Below the pieces are notes generated by a model, which worked only from the letters and a program-made list of their open reading frames with translations, was not told the DNA's origin and did no database searches. From Curvibacter sp. GWA2_63_95 (GTDB lineage: Bacteria > Pseudomonadota > Gammaproteobacteria > Burkholderiales > Burkholderiaceae_C): a stretch of 64,000 nucleotides of DNA. Shown piece after piece: positions 38,352-47,039 of the stretch (position 1 is its first letter; the number at the start of each line of letters is the position of its first letter). Made by a program: the position numbers and the translations under genes. Where the stretch lies: contig MGPB01000021.1 in assembly GCA_001795455.1 (NCBI GenBank), positions 372,001 through 436,000 of the forward strand. The letters are read 5' to 3'.

Positions 38352-39349
38352 CGCAGCCGACTGGCCAGCGCGGGTGACAGGCTGGACAAAAATCCTTCCA
38401 CCGCGGCGGTGTAGTCGCCGGGCAGTCCCAACTGTTCGTTGATATCCCCGTGGCTCAGGTCTTGCGGCAGCACCTGGGCCCGCACTTGCAGCTGGCTGGC
38501 ATGGGCGGCAAAAGCGCGCGCCTGGTCGCAGGACTCGGTGCGACGGCTGGAGCACACCGCCAGCAACGGTTTGGCCCCTGCTTGCAACTGCTGCAGCGGG
38601 GAGACTGCCCGCCAGAAGGCGGGGTCGGTGCCAAACGCGGGGTCGTAAAGTTTGTAGTGTTTGCCTTGCATGATGGGTGCGACGTCCAGTGCCGCACTGT
38701 CCAGCGCCACGGTGCCCAGCCAGGGTTTGGTACCCGCCTCGTTGCCCAGCGTGGAAGAAGCCGCCAGCAAGGCCACCAAATGCGCGCCCGCTGAATGCCC
38801 CATGAGGACAAACTGCTGCGGATCCGCGCCCCAACTGGCTGCCCGGGTTTGGGCGAAGGCCAGAGCCTGGGCCACGTCGTGCACCTGGTCCAGCGGATCG
38901 GCGTCGGGCAGCAAACGGTTGTTGATGGAGACAAACACAATGCCCTTGGGCAACCAGCGCGCCGTTTTGTTGTCCACCACATTGCCCATGCGCTTGTCCC
39001 CCACGCGCCACGCGCCGCCGTGCACCATGAAGATGACGGGGGCCAGGCCCGGCACCGGCGCCTGGGCAGGCAGGTAGACGTCCATGCGCTGCTTCGCATC
39101 GCTGCCGTAGGGCACGTCACGCAGTACCTTGCGGTGTGCGGTCTGCTGGGTCGCATGGTGGTCCCCATAGGGGTTGTCCAGCGCTTGCTCCCTGCCTGCG
39201 GGGCCCGGTTCGCCGGGGCGGGGTTCCGCCTGGGCCGCCCGTCGCTCCTTGAGGCGTTCCAGCAAGGGGCCGGCCGAGGCCGCACTGCCGGTCAGTACCA
39301 GCGCAGCTATCAGGGCAAAGGCAAAGTGACTCGTAGCAGGAGGGTTCAT
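38348..39349 (-). CDS. Exported alpha/beta hydrolase (carboxylesterase type)
   Basis: Secreted esterase-like protein of 333 residues from 39349. Signal peptide: SHFAFALIAALVLTGSAASA. A charged linker rich in Arg/Glu/Pro follows, then the hydrolase domain with oxyanion motif MVHGGAWRVGDKRMG, nucleophile VLMGHSAGAHLVAL near residue 184, an Asp in the DPAFWRAVSPLQQL region and a His in LSHGDINEQLG. It resembles the kynurenine formamidase/BD-FAE esterase group. Overlaps the patatin gene by four bases upstream and shares four bases with the end of the convergent GGDEF-EAL gene. Confidence 0.88.
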   Translation of the reverse strand: MNPPATSHFAFALIAALVLTGSAASAGPLLERLKERRAAQAEPRPGEPGPAGREQALDNPYGDHHATQQTAHRKVLRDVPYGSDAKQRMDVYLPAQAPVPGLAPVIFMVHGGAWRVGDKRMGNVVDNKTARWLPKGIVFVSINNRLLPDADPLDQVHDVAQALAFAQTRAASWGADPQQFVLMGHSAGAHLVALLAASSTLGNEAGTKPWLGTVALDSAALDVAPIMQGKHYKLYDPAFGTDPAFWRAVSPLQQLQAGAKPLLAVCSSRRTESCDQARAFAAHASQLQVRAQVLPQDLSHGDINEQLGLPGDYTAAVEGFLSSLSPALASRLR

Positions 39350-40503
39350 AGAGGGCGTACCAGGTTCATGTCGGGCTTGTCCAGCCAGGCGATGAACTCG
39401 TCCACCATCTGCTGGCTCGCGCGGGTGGCGGCTGTCCACGCCTTCACCCGTCCTGCCAGATCATTGCCATAGTGCGTAAAGTCTGTGCGGTCTGGAAGTT
39501 TGCTGTTCGGTAAAGTTTTCACCCATTCGGGGTTGGGCGCCAGCAGCACCATGGTGTCCAGAAATGCGGTGGAGCCGTGGCGCCACTTCAGTCCCTTGTC
39601 CAGCCACCCCGGCACCACGCTTTTCTGGAAGTGGGGGTACAGGACCAGTCCTTTTGCATTAAATTTGCCTCTGGCCCCCGTGGATTCTGTGCGAGTAGCT
39701 CCTGTTTTTATAGCATCCCTGGCGCCAGGGTAGTTCAGGTGCAGGTGGTAATCGGTGATGCCGCCGTCCCAGTAGGCGCCCTGGGGGGCGCCGGGGATGT
39801 TGTGGATGGCTTTGAGCACAAAGGGGATCGAGCAGCTCGCCTGCAGGGCGGGCTTGAAGTTGGTTTCGCTCAGCGCCACCTGGCGCGTGCGGTAGTCCCC
39901 TGTGGCAAAGGGCAAGGGGGCACACAAGCCGCCCGAGGCTGCATGTGGGCTGGAAAACACCACCCGCTCCAGCCAGGCGCCCATGGCCCGGCGGTGCACG
40001 GTGTTGGTCAAAAAGGCGCCCAAATAGCCCAGCGGCGTGCGCAGGCTGTGCTCGGTGTGCAGCAGGTGGCGCCCGCGCGAGGTCACGATGTGCAGCCGGT
40101 AACGCGGGTGTTGCAGCACCTCGGGCACCCGGCCACCATAAAAGGCTTGCAGGCTTTGGCCAAAGGTTTCACTCACCTGCTCTGCACGCACGCGCTTTTG
40201 GCCTGGCGCCAATTCGTAGTGCTGGTGGATGTAGTCATGCTCCAGCCGCGCAAATGCGGCGGCCGGGTCGTTCAGGCAGGCGCTGGCCATGCGCCATGCG
40301 CCAATGGAGGCGCCCACCAGATCCACCGGTTGCTGCGAGCGCGTGAGCCAGTCGCCAAAAATAAAGCGATCCAGCGGCCCGAGGATCAGGCCCTTGGGCC
40401 CACCGGCTGCGCCGGGGATGGTGCGAATGTGTTCGGGCTGCAGCCCGTGGGCAGCCAGCGCCGCCCGGGCTTTGGGGCCCGCGTATATGTGAAGTGCCTG
40501 CAT
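39346..40503 (-). CDS. Patatin-like phospholipase
   Basis: Predicted acyl hydrolase, 385 residues. The oxyanion loop IPGAAGGPKGLILGPLDRFI near residue 29, the nucleophile motif GASIG with Ser66, and the catalytic Asp in YWDGGITDYHL are all present. There is no signal peptide. Residues 263-284 (DAIKTGATRTESTGARGKFN) are encoded by a sense copy of the 65-bp repeat. It overlaps the exported esterase by four bases, so the two make a lipid/ester hydrolysis pair. Confidence 0.88.
   Translation of the reverse strand: MQALHIYAGPKARAALAAHGLQPEHIRTIPGAAGGPKGLILGPLDRFIFGDWLTRSQQPVDLVGASIGAWRMASACLNDPAAAFARLEHDYIHQHYELAPGQKRVRAEQVSETFGQSLQAFYGGRVPEVLQHPRYRLHIVTSRGRHLLHTEHSLRTPLGYLGAFLTNTVHRRAMGAWLERVVFSSPHAASGGLCAPLPFATGDYRTRQVALSETNFKPALQASCSIPFVLKAIHNIPGAPQGAYWDGGITDYHLHLNYPGARDAIKTGATRTESTGARGKFNAKGLVLYPHFQKSVVPGWLDKGLKWRHGSTAFLDTMVLLAPNPEWVKTLPNSKLPDRTDFTHYGNDLAGRVKAWTAATRASQQMVDEFIAWLDKPDMNLVRPL
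39652..39717 (-). repeat. 65-bp dispersed repeat, copy 5 (inside the patatin gene, sense to the gene)
   Basis: On the minus strand it reads GCTATAAAAACAGGAGCTAC, TCGCACAGAATCCACGGGGG, CCAGAGGCAA and TTTAATGC. It aligns without gaps to the others and is read in the common sense frame. Confidence 0.82.
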
Positions 40504-40549
40504 CTAAGAATTCAAACGAAAAACACCTGTTGACCGGTGGACCAGGCTT

Positions 40550-40585
40550 GAGTGCCGCCGGGCCGCCCCAAGGCGCGAGGGCCTC
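40550..40585 (-). repeat. GC-rich intergenic repeat, copy 2
   Basis: Read on the minus strand, CGCGCCTTGGGGCGGCCC followed by GGCGGCACTC matches 1103-1130 with one mismatch in 28. It lies between the HDOD gene and the patatin gene and runs into the last codons of the HDOD gene. Confidence 0.6.
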
Positions 40586-41390
40586 ATGTATACGCTGCCC
40601 AGTCAAACGGGTCTTGTTGCAGCGCCATGTCGATATCCAGCCCGAGGGCCAGACCCACGGAGCCGGGAAAGGTGACTGCCAGGCCACGCTGGGTGAGCTT
40701 GGCTTCTTTGCCGCGGGCGCGCCAGGCTGCCAGGTGAATCACCCCGGCCAGCGGCTCGTAGACATGGTTCTCAAAAGGGGCGTACTGGTGCTCCAGCGCA
40801 TCCACCATGGGCTGCGGAAAATGCCACATGCGGGCGTAGCCTGCGCCCACACTGGCGTAGCAGTAGCCCAGCAGCTTGCGCTCCTGCGTGGCCCGGTTCA
40901 TGCCTAGCGGGTGCACGTCTTCGTCCAGCGCCGCGGTGATGTCGGGCATGGCCAGGTGCATGGCCAGTTCGCCCACGGCATGGATCAGCCCGCAGGTAAA
41001 GGCGGCCTGCTGGTTCAGCCGTACCACCCCTGCCAGCGAGCGCGAGACCCGCGCCACATTCAGGCTGTAGTCCCAGAACTGCTGTAGCTGGATGCCTGGC
41101 ACCGCCTTGAGCGACGCTCCGGTGGCCGCGGCCTGCGCCATGGTGCGCACCTGGTTCAAGTCCAGCAGGGCCAGTGCCTCCGAGACGCTGCTGATGCGGC
41201 CCGAGAGTTGAAAAGACGGGGAGTTGCCCAGTTGCAGCAGCCGGGTGGTCAGCGCCGGGTCGGTGCTGATGAGTTGGGTCACCTTCTTGAGGTCAATTTC
41301 CGGACGTTCCAGCTCACTGAGCAGCAGTGCCACCACTTTGGGGATGCTGGGCAGATTGAACTGCTGCTCCAGCAATGCACTGAGTTTCAT
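40584..41390 (-). CDS. HDOD domain signalling protein
   Basis: Cytoplasmic HDOD-domain protein of 268 residues. The domain covers almost the whole chain: FNLPSIPKVVALLLSELERP, VTQLISTDPALTTRLLQLGN, FQLSGRISSVSEALALLDLN, then TCGLIHAVGELAMHLAMP. HDOD proteins are HD-fold relatives without the catalytic HD pair that serve as regulators, often with cyclic-di-GMP or chemotaxis systems. The start at 41390 has GAGGAGA upstream. It lies alone between the patatin gene and tex. Confidence 0.88.
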   Translation of the reverse strand: MKLSALLEQQFNLPSIPKVVALLLSELERPEIDLKKVTQLISTDPALTTRLLQLGNSPSFQLSGRISSVSEALALLDLNQVRTMAQAAATGASLKAVPGIQLQQFWDYSLNVARVSRSLAGVVRLNQQAAFTCGLIHAVGELAMHLAMPDITAALDEDVHPLGMNRATQERKLLGYCYASVGAGYARMWHFPQPMVDALEHQYAPFENHVYEPLAGVIHLAAWRARGKEAKLTQRGLAVTFPGSVGLALGLDIDMALQQDPFDWAAYT

Positions 41391-41460
41391 GGCCACGGTC
41401 TCCTCAACCAACTTTTGGGGATGTGCCGATTATCTATCCCTGCGCGGCCGCCTGCGTCAC

Positions 41461-41492
41461 AAAAGCGAAACCCCGCAGCCGCGGGGTTTCGC
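41461..41492 (-). terminator. Rho-independent terminator after tex
   Basis: A perfect 12-pair stem GCGAAACCCCGC / GCGGGGTTTCGC with a four-base loop. On the minus strand it is followed by TTTTG. It lies 33 bases after the tex stop codon. Confidence 0.85.
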
Positions 41493-41524
41493 AATGGAGG
41501 CCACTGGGCCCTGGCGGGGCCGGT

Positions 41525-43948
41525 CTAGCGCTTGAGCTTGGCAAACGCCGAGGCCATGGCGGAGTTGCCCGAGGGGGCGTTGTCGCGGTAGCTGCCTTGC
41601 TGGCGCTCACCCCGTGCTGGCCCCTGGTAGCGGTTGTCCCCTGCCCGGTCTTTGCTGCCCGCGGGTGCGGCACCAATCTTCATGGTCAGGCTGATGCGCT
41701 TGCGCGCCACGTCCACCTCTTGCACCTGCACCTTGACGATGTCGCCGGTCTTCACCACCTCGCGCGCGTCGTTGACAAACTTGTGCGCCAACTGGCTCAC
41801 ATGGACCAGACCGTCCTGGTGCACGCCCAAGTCAATGAAGGCGCCGAACTGGGCCACGTTGCTCACGGTGCCTTCCAAAATCATGCCTTCCTTCAGGTCG
41901 GCGATGTCTTCCACGCCGTCATTGAAGCGTGCCACCTTGAAGTCCGGGCGCGGGTCGCGGCCGGGTTTCTCCAGCTCGGTGAAGATGTCCTTGACGGTGA
42001 TGACACCGAACTGCTCGTTGGCAAACAGCTCGGGGCGCAAGGTCTTGAGCATGTCGGCGCGGCCCATGATCTCGGCCACCGGCTTGCCGGTCTTGGCGAT
42101 GATCTGTTCGATCACGGGGTAGGTTTCGGGGTGCACACCGGTCATGTCCAGCGGGTTGCTACCGCCGCGGATGCGCAGGAAGCCCGCGCTCTGCTCGAAT
42201 GTCTTGGCGCCCAGGCCGGTGACCTTCATCAGGTCCTGGCGGCTGCCAAAGGCGCCATTGGCCTCGCGCCAGCGCACCACCGCCTTGGCCACGGTGCCGG
42301 ACAGGCCAGACACGCGGGAGAGCAGCGGCACGCTGGCCGTGTTCAGGTCCACGCCCACCGAGTTCACGCAGTCTTCCACCACCGCGTCCAGCGTCTTGGC
42401 CAGCTCGCTCTGGTTCACATCGTGCTGGTACTGGCCCACGCCAATGCTCTTGGGGTCGATCTTCACCAGCTCGGCCAGCGGGTCTTGCAGGCGGCGGGCA
42501 ATCGATGCCGCACCGCGCAGGCTGACGTCCACATCGGGCATCTCTTGCGACGCAAATTCGCTGGCGGAGTAGACCGAAGCCCCAGCTTCGGACACCACCA
42601 CCTTTTCAATCTTCAGCTCGGGGGCCCCGGCCTGCGCGCTCATTTTGCCGAGCAACTTGATCAGGTCGCCCGCCAGCTTGTCAGTCTCGCGGCTGGCCGT
42701 GCCGTTGCCAATGGCGATGAGGTTGACGCCGTGCTTGGCGCACAGCTTGCCCAAGGTGTGCAGCGAGCCTTCCCAGTCTTTGCGCGGCTCGTGGGGGAAT
42801 ACGGTGGTGGTATCGACCAGTTTGCCAGTGGCATCCACCACGGCCACCTTCACCCCGGTGCGGATGCCAGGGTCCAGGCCCAGCACCACGCGCGGGCCGG
42901 CCGGGGCGGCCAGCAACAGGTCGCGCAGGTTGTCGGCGAACACCTTGATGGCGACCTTTTCGGCGTCTTCGCGCAGGCGGGCAAACAGGTCGCGTTCGGT
43001 GGACAGGCTGAGCTTCACTTTCCAGGTCCAGCCCACGCATTTGCGGATCAGGTCGTCCGCCGCGCGGCCCTGGTGGCTCCAGCCCAGCTTCAGGGCGATG
43101 CGGCCTTCGGCCAGGGAGACTGCGGGGGGTGCTATCTTTTTAGGAGCTTCTGGCGCAGAAGCCACGGGGGCTGGAGGCACATTTGACTCGGGAAGTACCA
43201 GTTTGGCATCCAGAATGTCCAGCGCACGGCCCCGGAACACGGCCAGCGCACGGTGGCTCGGTACCCGGCCAATCGGTTCGTCGTAGTCGAAGTAGTCGCG
43301 GAACTTGGACACGTCGGCGTTGTTCTCGTCCTTGCCTTCGGCCAGCTTGCTTTGCAGCAGGCCCTCGTTCCACAGCCAGGCGCGCAGGTCCTGCACCAGC
43401 ACCGGGTCTTCGGCCCAGCGCTCGGAGAGCAGATCGCGCACACCGTCCAGCACGGCAAACACGGTGGAGAAATCGGGCTGCTTGTCGGCAATCTGCTCCG
43501 GCGTCAGTGGCGGCTTGAGGTAGGCCAGTGCTGCCTCGGCGGGCACCAGCGTGGGGTCGGCAAACAAGGCGTCGGCCAGCGGCTCCAGTCCGGCTTCCCG
43601 GGCCAACTGGCCCTTGGTACGGCGCTTGAGCTTGAAGGGCAGGTAGATGTCTTCCACTTCCTGCTTGGTGGCAGCGTTGTGGATGGCGGCCATCAACACG
43701 GGTGTGAGCTTGCCCTGCTCGTCAATGGCTTTGCACACCGCTTCCTTGCGGTCGGCCAGCTCGCGCAGGTAAGAGAGGCGGGTTTCCAGCTCGCGAAGCT
43801 GGATGTCGTCCAGCCCGCCGGTCACTTCCTTGCGGTAGCGGGCAATAAACGGGACGGTGGCACCTTCGTCCAGCAGGGCCACGGCGGCCTCGACTTGCTG
43901 GGGACGAACCTGGATTTCTTGCGCGATCTGCGCGATGATTTTCTGCAT
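41525..43948 (-). CDS. tex: RNA-binding transcription accessory protein Tex (YhgF)
   Basis: Conserved S1-domain protein, 807 residues, needed for toxin gene expression in Bordetella and generally implicated in transcription. In order: helical N-terminal Tex region (1-190), a YqgF/RNase H-like domain with VLGLDPGIRTGVKVAVVDAT near residue 352, a helix-hairpin-helix region (SVGVDLNTASVPLLSRVSGL, then GTVAKAVV) near 530, and an S1 domain near 645-715 (GTVSNVAQFGAFIDLGVHQD). The tail is basic and disordered. Residues 252-273, a Pro/Ala-rich linker, come from an antisense copy of the 65-bp repeat. Confidence 0.95.
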   Translation of the reverse strand: MQKIIAQIAQEIQVRPQQVEAAVALLDEGATVPFIARYRKEVTGGLDDIQLRELETRLSYLRELADRKEAVCKAIDEQGKLTPVLMAAIHNAATKQEVEDIYLPFKLKRRTKGQLAREAGLEPLADALFADPTLVPAEAALAYLKPPLTPEQIADKQPDFSTVFAVLDGVRDLLSERWAEDPVLVQDLRAWLWNEGLLQSKLAEGKDENNADVSKFRDYFDYDEPIGRVPSHRALAVFRGRALDILDAKLVLPESNVPPAPVASAPEAPKKIAPPAVSLAEGRIALKLGWSHQGRAADDLIRKCVGWTWKVKLSLSTERDLFARLREDAEKVAIKVFADNLRDLLLAAPAGPRVVLGLDPGIRTGVKVAVVDATGKLVDTTTVFPHEPRKDWEGSLHTLGKLCAKHGVNLIAIGNGTASRETDKLAGDLIKLLGKMSAQAGAPELKIEKVVVSEAGASVYSASEFASQEMPDVDVSLRGAASIARRLQDPLAELVKIDPKSIGVGQYQHDVNQSELAKTLDAVVEDCVNSVGVDLNTASVPLLSRVSGLSGTVAKAVVRWREANGAFGSRQDLMKVTGLGAKTFEQSAGFLRIRGGSNPLDMTGVHPETYPVIEQIIAKTGKPVAEIMGRADMLKTLRPELFANEQFGVITVKDIFTELEKPGRDPRPDFKVARFNDGVEDIADLKEGMILEGTVSNVAQFGAFIDLGVHQDGLVHVSQLAHKFVNDAREVVKTGDIVKVQVQEVDVARKRISLTMKIGAAPAGSKDRAGDNRYQGPARGERQQGSYRDNAPSGNSAMASAFAKLKR
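43130..43195 (+). repeat. 65-bp dispersed repeat, copy 6 (inside tex, antisense to the gene)
   Basis: It reads GCTATCTTTTTAGGAGCTTC, TGGCGCAGAAGCCACGGGGG, CTGGAGGCAC and TTTGACTC. It aligns without gaps to the family. In tex it encodes ESNVPPAPVASAPEAPKKIA, using the same antisense frame as in yejF and truB. Confidence 0.8.
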
Positions 43949-44104
43949 GGGGACGGGCTAACGCTGACAGAGATGGGACGGCTGCGCGGGGCAGCAGGCT
44001 GCTGAATTAAGGGCGAGAGTTTGCCACAGCCATTGCCCCGCCTTGTATTTGGCGACCAAGCCGCCCCCGTCCCCCGGGGCCTTGGGTGCGAGGGCCCGCA
44101 GGAC

Positions 44105-44761
44105 TTATGCCTGGGACGCCCGGGATGCGCTGGTTTGGGCTGCTTTGCGACGGCGCGCCAAGGCCCCCACAGCCCCCAGGCCCAGCAGCATCATGGCGTA
44201 GGTCTCTGGCTCTGGCACGGCGGAGACAAAGGTGACGCCCACCACAAAATCGTCCCAGTCGCCCAGCTTAGAGGAGCCCGCAGAGTCGTTGTAGCCCAGG
44301 ATGAACTGGTAGTTGCCGGACTTGGCGCCCGTGGCCCCCGTGATCAGGCCGATCGAGGTTCCGGAGTCCCAGCTTCCGCCGTTGTAGGCAAATTTCCCGC
44401 TGATGCCTTCGAACCAGAAGTTCAGGTCGCCAGGGCCGATGGAGGCGGACACCGCGCTGCCCACGGCTTGGCTTTCCAGCAAAGTCTGCCCAGGGCCGCC
44501 CAGGTACATGCTGAAACTGTCCAGATAGCTGGATTCTTGCCCCAAATAGGTGAAAGTGACGGTACCCGCTTGGTCTGACACCAGCTTGCCCAGCGTCACC
44601 GATGTGCCGACAGCCATGGCGTTGAGGCCTGCAATACCGTCAAAAACCTCAGTTCTGGCAACGACCGGGTTCGATGCAATCTGCACAAAAGACAGGCCGG
44701 CATGTGCGGCGTTTGCCAGCATCAGCCCTGCTGCGGCCAGCAGCGTGTACCTCATGTTCAT
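44105..44761 (-). CDS. PEP-CTERM sorting-domain protein
   Basis: Secreted protein of 218 residues. A signal peptide (MNMRYTLLAAAGLMLANAAHA) is preceded by a good AGGAGA site. The middle is a beta-rich, Gly/Ser/Asn-rich region with no catalytic motif that I recognise. The C-terminus VPEPETYAMMLLGLGAVGAL followed by ARRRKA is a textbook PEP-CTERM signal: Pro-Glu-Pro, a membrane helix, and an Arg cluster. Such signals are processed by an exosortase (EpsH-type) and go with exopolysaccharide production. No exosortase lies in the window. Confidence 0.92.
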   Translation of the reverse strand: MNMRYTLLAAAGLMLANAAHAGLSFVQIASNPVVARTEVFDGIAGLNAMAVGTSVTLGKLVSDQAGTVTFTYLGQESSYLDSFSMYLGGPGQTLLESQAVGSAVSASIGPGDLNFWFEGISGKFAYNGGSWDSGTSIGLITGATGAKSGNYQFILGYNDSAGSSKLGDWDDFVVGVTFVSAVPEPETYAMMLLGLGAVGALARRRKAAQTSASRASQA

Positions 44762-44883
44762 GCCATTCTCCTAGGGGTGGTTTACATACGCTTACAACTC
44801 TTGGTTCATTCTGGGCTGCGGTCCGGATTTCTCAATAGCCCGTTCGGACTAGTCTTTCTGCGGAGGCGCGTAAACTGCAGACC

Positions 44884-45624
44884 ATGCCTTGGTTCCACAC
44901 CCTGATCGTCAGTGCCTGTTGCTACTTGTTGGCACTGGGGAGCGCGGGTGCCGTGGAATTGCGGGTGGGTTTTGGCCTGACCAAACCGCCCTACGTGCTG
45001 GAGTCTGGCAAGGAAGGCCTGGAGGTGGAGATTGCCGAGCAGGCCCTGGCCGCTGGGGGCTACCGGATGGTGGGGCTGCAGTTTCCACCGGCACGGGCCT
45101 TGGCCATGCACCGGGCCGGTCAGCTGGACGTGCTGCTGACCGTTGACGAGGGCATAGGCGGCAACGACTACTTTTCCGACCCCTACATCGTCTACCAGAA
45201 CGTGGCCATCACGCTGAGTTCGCGCAATCTGCAGATCAAACGGGTCGAAGACTTGGCCAACCATTCGGTGGCAGCTTTCCAGAATGCCGAAGTGATTTTG
45301 GGTGAGCGTTTCAAGACCCTGGTGCTCAACCACTCCCAGTACAAAGAGTATCCGCAGCAAATCATCCAGAACAACCTGCTCTACACCCAACGTGTGGATG
45401 TGGTGGTAGGCGACCGGCGCATCTTCCGCTATTTCAGCACCCAGCTGGGCCCCAAGGTGGATGTGAGTCAACCCGTCACCATCCACCCCATTTTCCCGCC
45501 CAACCCGCGCAAGGCGGTGTTCAAGGACTCGGTCATCCGCGACCGTTTCAACGCGGGCCTCAAAACCATCCAGGCCAACGGCGTGTACGACGCCATTCTG
45601 AAGAAGTACGCGGGTCAGTTGTAA
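44884..45624 (+). CDS. Periplasmic solute-binding protein, family 3 (orphan)
   Basis: Exported protein of 246 residues with the amino acid-binding (SBP_bac_3) fold. Signal peptide MPWFHTLIVSACCYLLALGS with cut near GAVE. The chain begins ELRVGFGLTKPPYVLESGKE, then FPPARALAMHRAGQLDVLLT and the C-terminal FNAGLKTIQANGVYDAILKK. The double-lobe pattern is complete. No permease or ATPase is adjacent, so it may be a sensor or scavenging partner rather than a transporter part. It is divergent from the PEP-CTERM gene and 36 bases upstream of gor. Confidence 0.87.
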   Translation: MPWFHTLIVSACCYLLALGSAGAVELRVGFGLTKPPYVLESGKEGLEVEIAEQALAAGGYRMVGLQFPPARALAMHRAGQLDVLLTVDEGIGGNDYFSDPYIVYQNVAITLSSRNLQIKRVEDLANHSVAAFQNAEVILGERFKTLVLNHSQYKEYPQQIIQNNLLYTQRVDVVVGDRRIFRYFSTQLGPKVDVSQPVTIHPIFPPNPRKAVFKDSVIRDRFNAGLKTIQANGVYDAILKKYAGQL

Positions 45625-45660
45625 TCCAGCATCGGCACCGCGGCCCACACGAGGGAACCT

Positions 45661-47025
45661 ATGGAGCAGTTTGATCTGATCGTCATCGGGGGCGGCTCCG
45701 GCGGCGTGCGCGCAGCGCGCATTGCTGCCAACCACGGTGCCCGGGTGGCACTAGCCGAGGGATACCGCATGGGCGGCACCTGCGTCATTCGCGGCTGCGT
45801 ACCCAAAAAGCTGATGGTCTATGCCTCGCGCTTTGCGCAGGAGTTTGAAGAGGCCGCCGGTTTTGGCTGGCTGGTGGATGCGCCCCGCTTTGACTGGGCC
45901 ACGCTCAAGACCCGGCGTGACGCCGAGGTGGCGCGTCTGGAAGGCATTTACCGCAGCAACCTGCTGAACGCCGGTGTGCAGATTCTGGAAGGCCGGGCGA
46001 CCCTGCTGGATCGCCACACGGTGATCCTGCCGAATGGCCAGCGCTTTCAGGCCAAACACATTTTGATAGCAAGCGGCGCACAGCCGGCGCGGGGCCCCGA
46101 CATTCCGGGCCATGAATTGGCGATTGACTCCAATGGCTTCTTTGACCTGCCCACCCTGCCCCGGCGTGTGGTGGTGCAAGGTGCGGGCTATATCGCGCTG
46201 GAGCTGGCCTGTGTGCTGCATTTGCTGGGGGCAGACGTGACGGTGGTGGTGCGCGGTGAGCAGATCCTGCGCGGCTTTGATGACGATCTGCGCCAGCACT
46301 TGGCGACAGAAATGGCCCACAGCGGCCTGCAGTTCCGCTTTGGCCGCGAAGTGCAGGCCATTGCCCGCGTAGGCGATGCGTTGCAGGTGCACCTGGACAA
46401 CGGCGACACCCTGGCCACCGACTGCGTGCTGCGCGCACTGGGCCGAGGGCCCAACACCCAGGGCCTGGGCCTGGAGGGCGTGGGCATCACGCTGGACGCC
46501 CAGGGTGCCATCCCCGTCGACGACTTCAGCCAGACCACGGTGCCCAACATCTATGCCGTGGGCGATGTGACCAACCGCGTCAACCTTACGCCTATGGCCA
46601 TCCGCGAGGGCCATGCCTTTGCCGACACCGTGTTTGGCAGCACCCCGCGCCGTGTGGACCACACGCTGGTACCCACGGCTGTGTTCACCACACCCGAGGT
46701 TGGCGTGGTGGGGCTGACCGAGGAGCAAGCCTTGAAAAGTCACCCGCGACTGGACGTGTACCGTGCCGTGTTTCGCCCGCTTAAGGCCACGTTGTCCGGC
46801 CACACGGGCAAGATGCTGCTCAAACTGCTGGTGGACCGCGACACGGACCGTGTGCTGGGTTTCCACGCCGTGGGGCCAGATACCGGTGAAATGGCGCAGT
46901 TAGTGGGCGTGGCCCTGCAACTGCAGGCGACCAAGACCGCGCTGGATGCTACGCTCGCGGTCCACCCCACGGCCGCTGAAGAGCTGGTCACCATGCGCAC
47001 GCCGGCCGTGCGCCACAACCTCTAA
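45661..47025 (+). CDS. gor: Glutathione-disulfide reductase
   Basis: FAD- and NADPH-dependent reduction of glutathione disulfide. It has 454 residues. FAD motif LIVIGGGSGGVRAARIAANH at the N-terminus. The redox disulfide GGTCVIRGCVPKKLMVYASR has Cys41 and Cys46, and VIRGCVPKK is the glutathione reductase version of this motif. The NAD(P) motif VVQGAGYIALELACVLHLLG is near residue 175. The C-terminal catalytic His-Glu is in LAVHPTAAEELVTM. A methyltransferase gene follows 14 bases later. Confidence 0.94.
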   Translation: MEQFDLIVIGGGSGGVRAARIAANHGARVALAEGYRMGGTCVIRGCVPKKLMVYASRFAQEFEEAAGFGWLVDAPRFDWATLKTRRDAEVARLEGIYRSNLLNAGVQILEGRATLLDRHTVILPNGQRFQAKHILIASGAQPARGPDIPGHELAIDSNGFFDLPTLPRRVVVQGAGYIALELACVLHLLGADVTVVVRGEQILRGFDDDLRQHLATEMAHSGLQFRFGREVQAIARVGDALQVHLDNGDTLATDCVLRALGRGPNTQGLGLEGVGITLDAQGAIPVDDFSQTTVPNIYAVGDVTNRVNLTPMAIREGHAFADTVFGSTPRRVDHTLVPTAVFTTPEVGVVGLTEEQALKSHPRLDVYRAVFRPLKATLSGHTGKMLLKLLVDRDTDRVLGFHAVGPDTGEMAQLVGVALQLQATKTALDATLAVHPTAAEELVTMRTPAVRHNL

Positions 47026-47039
47026 GGCCTCCTCTCCCC

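Noticed and set aside
35676..39011. Very long open frame on the minus strand (over 1100 codons) opposite the PAS-GGDEF-EAL gene
   Set aside because: It is rich in His, Gln and Gly with no domain, and mirrors a clear real gene. Long antisense frames are expected at this GC content.
46035..46100. Look-alike of the 65-bp repeat in gor (TTTTGATAGCAAGCGGCGCA)
   Set aside because: The codons encode the normal glutathione reductase motif LIASGAQPARG, and the match to the repeat ends after about 14 bases.
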